Below are positions 58,320 through 64,000 of a DNA stretch of 64,000 bases, one piece after another; the stretch's first letter is position 1; each line of letters begins with the position of its first letter. The notes beneath the pieces were generated by a model. It was not told the DNA's origin and made no database searches. It saw only the letters and a list, made by a program, of their open reading frames with translations. This stretch comes from Gnomoniopsis sp. IMI 355080. Taxonomy: Eukaryota > Ascomycota > Sordariomycetes > Diaporthales > Gnomoniaceae. The DNA lies in contig JAPEVC010000072.1 in assembly GCA_027946555.1 (NCBI GenBank), forward strand, positions 88,503 to 152,502, written 5' to 3'. Both the position numbers and the translations under genes were made by a program.

Positions 58320-59771
58320 ATGGCCACCGTTGCGATCGCTCAGCCACTTAATGGCGCTGTCGCCCTCATCCCTAAGACTTCTACCCCGTCGAAACTCGAG
58401 CTGTCCAAGCCCTTCACTCCCAAGATACGTCGCATCATCACCAACGAGACAGACAAGTTGATCAAGCAACGAAACGAGATCAATCAAGCCTTTCTCAAGG
58501 AAACCAACCGAAGCCAGAATGACCCGAAACCTAGCGATTGGCTATCGCGCGACGACATCTTGAAATTGAGCGACGCGCTCAGCATACGTGAGACAGAACA
58601 CATCCGAATGCGCAACAAATTGATTGCGAAAAGGAAGCAACTGTACAGATGGAATCCATCCTCCGAGCGGAAAATTGACCTCGAATTGCTCCAAGCGCTG
58701 CAATGGAGCTTCAAGCGCAACTTGAATACTTGCCTTTCGGATGGCGAGCGACTCCTTCCACCCCAGGAGGTCGACGGCGAAAATCCGAACGACGCCAACA
58801 AGGCCTGTCAAAATGAGGCGGGGTTCAAGATAGATGCCAACCTTGGTTCGGCCGGCCAAAACGCTGATTCCGACAAGGGCGGTTCACACAATGACGGGCG
58901 TCCCGAAGGCACCCAGATGGAGTCAATCTCCAATCTGGATGGTTCTTTTGATGACTATGCCAGAGAAATGTCGGTGAAGAAGCGAAAACTAACCGATGAC
59001 TCAAGCGATGTCAAGGTCAAGAAGGAGCGAGGGAAACAAGCAAAGAAGGAGCAAAGGACTAACATAGACCAGACGACCTGTTTGGGAAGTCCGTCTCTCT
59101 CCAGCTCGGGTTCCCAAAATGCGGAAGCGCAAAACACTGGAGATATAGCAGCAATTGACAGCATGTTTCAGTCCAAGAAGAAGCTGAAGGTCAATGACAA
59201 TAAGGACCATGTCAAGATGGGGAAGTCCGACGTCAGCGAAACTACGAATACCAGCTCTTCAAGCGACAACATTTCCTTGATCAAGACCAAGGATAGCAAA
59301 ATCAATGCCACCCAGACAAAATCGTCTATCGTCAGGACGTCGAGCATCCAAAAAGAGTCTCTGATCGAGCCATGGTACAAATTACATGCGAGAGCGATGA
59401 TGGAACCTGATTTTAACGACATGGTCTACTATCGTCCCAGCAGAAAGAGAAAGAGACCGCAAAGTGACGTGTACGTACGTGGTGCTCTACCTGAGCCACG
59501 CGAAGTTGTGAGAGGAGGCTGGCCACTGCCCACCCCTCCCATGTCTTCACCATCACTCTCACCCTCGTGCTCATCACAGAGCGAGACTGGCCAGGTTGAA
59601 AAGTCTCGGGGAAAGAACAAGGTCCGGAAACGCAAGGCTCACCACGGGGACACACGTAAGAACTGGCACCCTAAACCCTCGGCTTCTGGCCCCTCTGCGG
59701 CGGTGCCCTCGACGTTCAAAGCGGCGCGACCGGCCTTGAAAGCCTCGTCGAACTCAATGAGCGCTTCTTAG
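58320..59771 (+). CDS. Basic Ser/Lys-rich protein, unknown function (probably nuclear)
   Basis: One exon, 483 residues. The N-terminal ~130 residues look folded and helical (KIRRIITNETDKLIKQRNEIN, DWLSRDDILKLSDALSIRETEHIRMRNKLIAKRKQLYRWN), rich in Arg, Lys and Leu. The middle is Ser/Asp/Lys-rich with several basic clusters (VKKRKLTDD, KKERGKQAKK) suggestive of nuclear import. The last ~120 residues hold a distinct patch (EPWYKLHARAMMEPDFNDMVYYRPSRKRKRP), then a Pro/Ser-rich tail. I do not recognise the family. The coding call rests on an unbroken long frame, coherent basic/helical segments and an ATG in good context (TCGATGGCC). The neighbours give no functional hint. Confidence 0.75.
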   Translation: MATVAIAQPLNGAVALIPKTSTPSKLELSKPFTPKIRRIITNETDKLIKQRNEINQAFLKETNRSQNDPKPSDWLSRDDILKLSDALSIRETEHIRMRNKLIAKRKQLYRWNPSSERKIDLELLQALQWSFKRNLNTCLSDGERLLPPQEVDGENPNDANKACQNEAGFKIDANLGSAGQNADSDKGGSHNDGRPEGTQMESISNLDGSFDDYAREMSVKKRKLTDDSSDVKVKKERGKQAKKEQRTNIDQTTCLGSPSLSSSGSQNAEAQNTGDIAAIDSMFQSKKKLKVNDNKDHVKMGKSDVSETTNTSSSSDNISLIKTKDSKINATQTKSSIVRTSSIQKESLIEPWYKLHARAMMEPDFNDMVYYRPSRKRKRPQSDVYVRGALPEPREVVRGGWPLPTPPMSSPSLSPSCSSQSETGQVEKSRGKNKVRKRKAHHGDTRKNWHPKPSASGPSAAVPSTFKAARPALKASSNSMSAS

Positions 59772-61627
59772 CGAGGGTCTCTGGAGCAGGTTGGACCAAA
59801 GCACGTGAAGGCTCTGGGAACGAGTATTCTCAATCGATATGAACCCCTGATGGATTTCCCCACGGGGAGCGACGGAACATCGACACCTTCATCGTTGGGT
59901 GCGGTTCGGCATCCATTTATCAGTGAAATTGTTGCAGGCACTGTTGACATCCAGCCGACTCGACATAGGCGGTTGGGAAAAGGGGTTCCTTGGAGGTGCG
60001 GGCTACCTCGTGGCCTCTCATGCTGGAGATGAAAGCACTTTACCAGTATCACAAAAAGTAACAAAACTTCGGAGATTCATTTGAGTTCTTGGGCAGTTCA
60101 GGTGTCATGCAAGGCATTGAAAGGGGCTACGGTCAGTTGATACCATCATATCTGCACACAGTATAGGAGTTCCAGTATTTCCCATGGAAGCATTTCGGTC
60201 ACGGAAAGAGTAAGCTGAGGAGACATGGGCGCGGTCGGACCGACTACGGACGTACAAGTTCCAGGTTTGTCGAAAAGCTTGGTCGTCATGTTCCTATGAA
60301 TTTAAAGTTTAAGCCGGTGTCAAAGAACCATCTCTCACCGAGGGGGTGCGCCCCACTGAACTTGTCAGGCTGTAGCTAGTAGCTAATGAACAAAAGCCAT
60401 AGCTGAATATCGACGTGGGATGATAATGCACTATGCAACACGCTGTGGCCTCGATAATCCTTGGAATTGATCTTAGTGGACACCCAGACACCTGAAAACA
60501 CGCTGATAGGATTATACCAGTATAGCTTACTAGAAAACTTCAAGTGGCCTGCTATCCAATTACCTAAAGCATGATGATCTCGGCCGCAAGCCACATCCAT
60601 GTCTACGCTGCCAAACACAGGTTTGCCGAGAGACCTCAATCACCAGAACAACTGATCAGCGCTCAGAGGATTCCTCGCTAGATAAAGTATAAGCCGGATA
60701 GCCGCGTTAAACTTCCAAAGTGCGCACCAGCCCAGCTAGATATGTCAAGGCATGGCAACAGCGCCGAGCCTACCCCACGGATTCTCGAAAACACTATAGA
60801 AGGGGTCCCCCACACAGATACTTGCAGCAAGCGGTTCCTTGGTCGCCCAGGTATGGTTACACGGGATGGAGGTCATGGGCAGCTCACCGGCCCATCCTTC
60901 TAGCCTTTCGAACCTATCAAGGGCTTGTCTTACGGTGCGTGGGCATTGAACCCGGCTGTCCACGGCCATCCCACGCCGCCTCGTGGTGCGAATGGAGACA
61001 AACTAGGCATCAGAGAGGGGTTGTGGCGGTTTTAGTTTGGATTCCAATGCAGTAATGCTGCTGTTGGCATATTGTCTTGTCTAGTTGGTCTGACTCGCCG
61101 ATGGAGTGTGGTATGTAAAGATACCATGCACACATTTCAATATGCAGTGAAGCTGCTACACTATCCAATCTCGCGAGAACGCGAGATACACAAAGCCAGC
61201 CCATTCATAGGTCCAACCTGGTCTTTTACTCATCGGCCACTTCCATCCAGCCTTCGTGCCAAGCAGCGCCTCGCGCGGAGGGATGAGTAGCTCCTACTGG
61301 GCCAGCGCAGACATGCAGCTCGACCAAAACGTTCGTTGGGCCAAGATCGTCCCATCAACGAGCTGCCGCCGAGGTCGTGTGATGCTGCACTGGCCGATGC
61401 AAGTTCCCCAACTTAGATACTGTTGCCGTTGCCAGTTTTATCTAATCGATTTGCTGCTGACTTTGAGGGGTATTTAAAGGTGATGCTTCGTTCTTTTGGC
61501 TCCAGGAAATCGACTCTTGTCCTTCATCCGTGTCCTGAGAGACTTTGTACTGAAACTCCAGATTGAACTCAAACCCTTCCTGCTCATACCACGAAAAGAA
61601 AACCTCTCTTCCCGCACTTTCATCAAC
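59772..61627. other. Intergenic region
   Basis: 1.86 kb upstream of the metallothionein gene. The frames here (for example 60720-61055) are short and featureless. The proximal ~160 bases carry the metallothionein promoter, noted separately. Confidence 0.5.
61466..61478 (+). promoter_or_regulatory. Metallothionein promoter core: AGGGG followed by TATTTAAA
   Basis: A TATTTAAA box (61471-61478) lies about 157 bases before the metallothionein ATG. It is directly preceded by AGGGG (61466-61470), the core of the fungal stress response element. Both are short words, so the stress-element reading is tentative; the TATA-like box fits a strongly induced gene. Confidence 0.5.
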
Positions 61628-61832
61628 ATGGCTGGCTGGTAAGTCGACATGAATCATCCTGCTCTCTTCTCCTTGGCTCTTTACTAACATCGCTCCCCCC
61701 TTAGCGCTTGCACTCAATGCTGCTCCGGTGGACAGTGTGGCTCTGGCTGCAGCTGCTCCTCCTGCAAGGCAAGTCTCTGTGCTCTCTTTCTGATTGTTGG
61801 GGAACTCTCATCTGACCAGGTCACAGCACTGA
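61628..61832 (+). CDS. Metallothionein, 26 residues
   Basis: Cytosolic Cys-rich peptide that binds Cu(I) and probably Zn/Cd. Three tiny exons, 61628-61638, 61705-61768 and 61827-61832, give 26 residues with eight Cys (positions 4, 6, 9, 10, 15, 19, 21, 24) and no aromatic residue. The C-terminal half reads CGSGCSCSSCKH, almost identical in pattern to the CGSGCSCSNC part of the 26-residue Neurospora crassa copper metallothionein. Intron 1 (66 nt) has GTAAGT, a perfect TACTAAC and TTAG. Intron 2 (58 nt) begins GCAAGT after AAG, a textbook GC-AG donor, and ends CACAG; the last exon is just CAC TGA. If intron 2 stayed in, the frame would run on 25 or so unrelated hydrophobic residues. It faces a ZIP zinc transporter, suggesting a small metal-homeostasis neighbourhood. 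Confidence 0.85.
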
Positions 61833-62415
61833 TTTCGCCCTTGATGGCTCGAAACACTGTCCGCTTTTGATTTCCACCACACTCGCTTGATCTCGCTGCA
61901 TCGTTCACTGTCTTTGAGAACACATAAGCTTGAGAGCAATGGCTTAATGTTTGACTCGCAAATGGAAGTTGGCAGAGTGATGGGTCGTCCGTTGTTGCGT
62001 ACTCGGATCCCCACTTGTCGTCAAGGTTCTTGTAGTCTAGCTGCTATTCGTTTTGCTAAAAAATTCATACTCTCATTGCATGATCAAGGAGTTACCGGCT
62101 GTCTAATCGCAACTTAACCTGCACCGTAATTACATTAGCCTTGCAACTCTCAATGCGCAGGATAGAGTGGCTTACTCGACCAACTAACCAACTCCAGGAA
62201 CAGCATCGATCCAAACCCCTTTTCACAATCCATGATGGCTTCGATAACGTAAGCCTATGCGTCGCTCCGTGATTACTTTGCCAACTAGGTGTCAAATATC
62301 AAGAAGTTGCTTTCATAACCCGGTCCTCTTGAAGCTGGGATGTCCAGTGACCTGTCACACCGGGCCGCGCCGATGCTTATTGCCAGATTTAGTTGCCGTT
62401 CTCATTCAAGCCCCC
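61833..62415. other. Convergent 3' intergenic region
   Basis: 583 bases between the metallothionein and ZIP stop codons, presumably both 3' UTRs. No further gene was seen. Confidence 0.6.
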
Positions 62416-63510
62416 TCACGCCCATTTGCCGAGCAGCGCCATTAACCCTGCGCCGAGAACCATGCATCCGAAAGCCGACAGCGTCATGCCGATGCTACTC
62501 TTCCGCATTTCCACGTTGAACATAAACTCGTGCGCCATCAATTCAACCAAGCCGGTGTAGATGAGGATACCAGCTGAGACCGAGTCAAAGATACCATTGA
62601 CGGTCAAGGTCGTCAGACTTCCGGGCTCCAGCGTGGTCCTCACACCGAGACCAGCTGCGATGGCGATGGGTGTGGACAGGCCATAGGCGAAGCCGAGCAC
62701 ATAAGGCAGGTACTCCTTTCCCCTTGGCCAGCTCGCAACGGCTAATCGAGTGCCGAGACCGAGACCCTCAAAGGTTTGGTGAAAGACAAGGACGATGTAC
62801 AGTACGGTGAATTCCTCACCTGCCACAGCAAGGGTGAGGCCGATGAAGACGGAATGGAAGATGACACCAAACTCGAGAATGAAGAGCGCTGTCATCTGCG
62901 CGGCGAAAGAGTCGGGGTCTTGGTGCTCGCGCTTGTGGCCAAGATGGTCCTCGCCGCCGGGAGGGTACGAGATGTCTTGAGAGAATCCGTTGCTATTGGG
63001 GGACCTCATGGCGGTCATGGCCGTCTCAGTAGCAGACGCGTTCTCTTCGTCGACGTGCTTGTGGCTCGACGACGCAAGAACCTCCGCTGATGGGTCATGT
63101 CCGTGGCTGTGGTCATGGCCGATGTTCCATTCGAACCTGCTAGCCAACAACTCGATGAAGAACATGGTGAAGACGGTCATGAGGGCGATGCCCTCGGGCC
63201 AGGAGTAGCTGGCAATGACGGAGTCTTCTGGAAAGCATGGTGAGCCAAGAGCCTCATTGGCAGGGGCCAGCAGGTGAATGAAGGCCGTGGCAATGATAAC
63301 GCCGGATCCAAAGTATTTTGCGATGAAGAAGGCAGTCTTAGGGACTTTCATGCGGCTGGACCGTGCGAGGATGATGGGGGCCACAGCACCAAGACAGGAC
63401 CCCGCCATGATGACAAAGATGGAGGATATGCGCAGTCCCAGGCGACCATCATATTCATTGCCAGTGTCACAGTCAACTGTGACGCTGTTCGTTGCGTCGA
63501 CAGTAGACAT
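62416..63510 (-). CDS. ZIP-family zinc transporter (Zrt-like)
   Basis: Plasma-membrane zinc (possibly also iron) importer of the ZIP family, fungal Zrt1/Zrt2 group. One exon, 364 residues, eight predicted helices: three before, five after a cytosolic loop. The loop has the expected His-rich stretch (HDHSHGHDP near residues 132-139, then SSHKH). The transport-site signature lies in helix IV, EFGVIFHSVFIGLTLAV (H219, S220), and helix V, HQTFEGLGLGTRL (H244, E248). AFIHLLAPANEAL near residue 76 is the family's helix II motif. The C terminus LLGKWA is typical. Upstream are CAAGGT motifs and a long palindrome matching zinc-responsive factor sites, pointing to induction by zinc shortage. The neighbour is a metallothionein. 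Zrt1- or Zrt2-type affinity cannot be told by eye. Confidence 0.96.
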   Translation of the reverse strand: MSTVDATNSVTVDCDTGNEYDGRLGLRISSIFVIMAGSCLGAVAPIILARSSRMKVPKTAFFIAKYFGSGVIIATAFIHLLAPANEALGSPCFPEDSVIASYSWPEGIALMTVFTMFFIELLASRFEWNIGHDHSHGHDPSAEVLASSSHKHVDEENASATETAMTAMRSPNSNGFSQDISYPPGGEDHLGHKREHQDPDSFAAQMTALFILEFGVIFHSVFIGLTLAVAGEEFTVLYIVLVFHQTFEGLGLGTRLAVASWPRGKEYLPYVLGFAYGLSTPIAIAAGLGVRTTLEPGSLTTLTVNGIFDSVSAGILIYTGLVELMAHEFMFNVEMRKSSIGMTLSAFGCMVLGAGLMALLGKWA

Positions 63511-63710
63511 AGTGTTGTTTATGGGTCCGAACTGTGGAAGACCGGGGGATTAGGGTGAGTATCAGGGTAAGATCCGGTGCAAGCGTGCGAAGAAGGAGAA
63601 GAGAGGAGGGACAGCGGGAGTGAAGCTGAGGAGGTGATGTGCTGAAGAAATATTGGCGCGAAACGAGAATCTCCTTGGCAGGCTGCCCAGACTATCGGGG
63701 CTAAAAGAGG

Positions 63711-63716
63711 ACCTTG
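63711..63716 (-). promoter_or_regulatory. CAAGGT zinc-factor-like site, about 200 bp before the ZIP ATG
   Basis: On the minus strand CAAGGT sits within CCCTCAAGGTCCTC. CAAGGT is the core reported for the Aspergillus zinc regulator ZafA, as half of the yeast Zap1 element ACCTTNAAGGT. A six-base word alone is weak evidence; its placement near two more copies strengthens it. Confidence 0.5.
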
Positions 63717-63910
63717 AGGGCTCAAGTGGAGGAATTCCTTTTGCAGACTATATCAGTGGTGGAGTTTTCCCTTGCTAGTATTTGCAAATTATAAGAGTGT
63801 GGGAGTCAGCATCGTTTGTATAGAAATTGAGAGGTTGTCATGCTTGGGGGGCGGCCTTATGGAGCTGGGCAGATATCGGTTTCGTGTGCTGTGAGAGTTT
63901 TGTATGTGGC

Positions 63911-63948
63911 CCATCAAGGTTCTCAAACCTTCTTGAGAACCTTGATGG
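63911..63948. promoter_or_regulatory. Perfect 16-bp-arm palindrome carrying two CAAGGT sites
   Basis: Arms CCATCAAGGTTCTCAA (63911-63926) and TTGAGAACCTTGATGG (63933-63948) are exact reverse complements around a 6-base ACCTTC spacer. Each arm contains CAAGGT, one on each strand (63915-63920 and 63939-63944), about 405-430 bp before the ZIP start codon. The spacer adds another ACCTT. This fits a dimeric or multi-finger zinc-responsive activator site; a transcription terminator is unlikely in this setting. Confidence 0.65.
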
Positions 63949-64000
63949 CTTGGGGAGGATAGTCGGCTGGCCTTGCAGGTGCTCAGTGACGGGGTGGGGT

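Larger units (their letters stand above)
63511..64000. other. Upstream region of the ZIP transporter
   Basis: 490 bases to the window edge; promoter and leader of the transporter, with the regulatory sites listed separately. No other gene seen. Confidence 0.6.

Overview
The window is nuclear DNA of a filamentous ascomycete (Pezizomycotina, most likely Sordariomycetes). The evidence is many short introns (about 37-83 nt) with GTRNGT donors and CTRAC/TACTAAC-like branch sites, spaced genes on both strands, and fungal-specific families (Caf120, Pac2/TBCE, fungal ZIP transporters, a small Cys-rich metallothionein). I placed exon borders by hand from reading frame, splice signals and family knowledge; none was tested against transcripts. 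No rRNA, confident tRNA, CRISPR array, prophage or intact transposon was seen.

Layout. 1-3.6 kb: a sugar-type MFS transporter cut by the left edge, facing away from a salicylate-hydroxylase-type FAD monooxygenase across a 1.2 kb shared promoter. 3.8-10 kb: a four-helix membrane protein and a large DUF1765 protein. 10-13.7 kb is non-coding. 13.7-18.3 kb: Caf120 (CCR4-NOT), with a Pro/Gly-rich repeat tail. 18.3-24.2 kb is another long non-coding stretch. 24.2-34.2 kb: a Ptc7-like mitochondrial phosphatase, Utp23 (rRNA processing), a double zinc-ribbon protein and STT3 (N-glycosylation).

35.7-45.9 kb is dense with housekeeping genes: ATP synthase subunit e, dynein intermediate chain, a mitochondrial two-RRM protein, PEX5, and the Rex1-type exonuclease. 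47.4-57 kb: a SET/MYND protein, a pyridoxal-reductase-like aldo-keto reductase, a CCCH protein, tubulin cofactor E, and a peroxisomal hydratase ending in SKL, which is cargo for the PEX5 encoded nearby. 58.3-64 kb: a basic protein of unknown function, a 26-residue metallothionein built from three tiny exons, and a ZIP zinc transporter.

Most of the window is ordinary conserved chromosome. The most notable parts are the metal-homeostasis pair at the right end (metallothionein plus ZIP transporter, with a perfect 16-bp-arm palindrome and CAAGGT zinc-factor-like sites upstream of the transporter) and several unusual splicing arrangements: a start codon split by an intron, a GC-AG intron before a two-codon last exon, a 37-nt intron, and two stop-free introns whose lengths are multiples of three. 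I found no convincing new multi-gene system.
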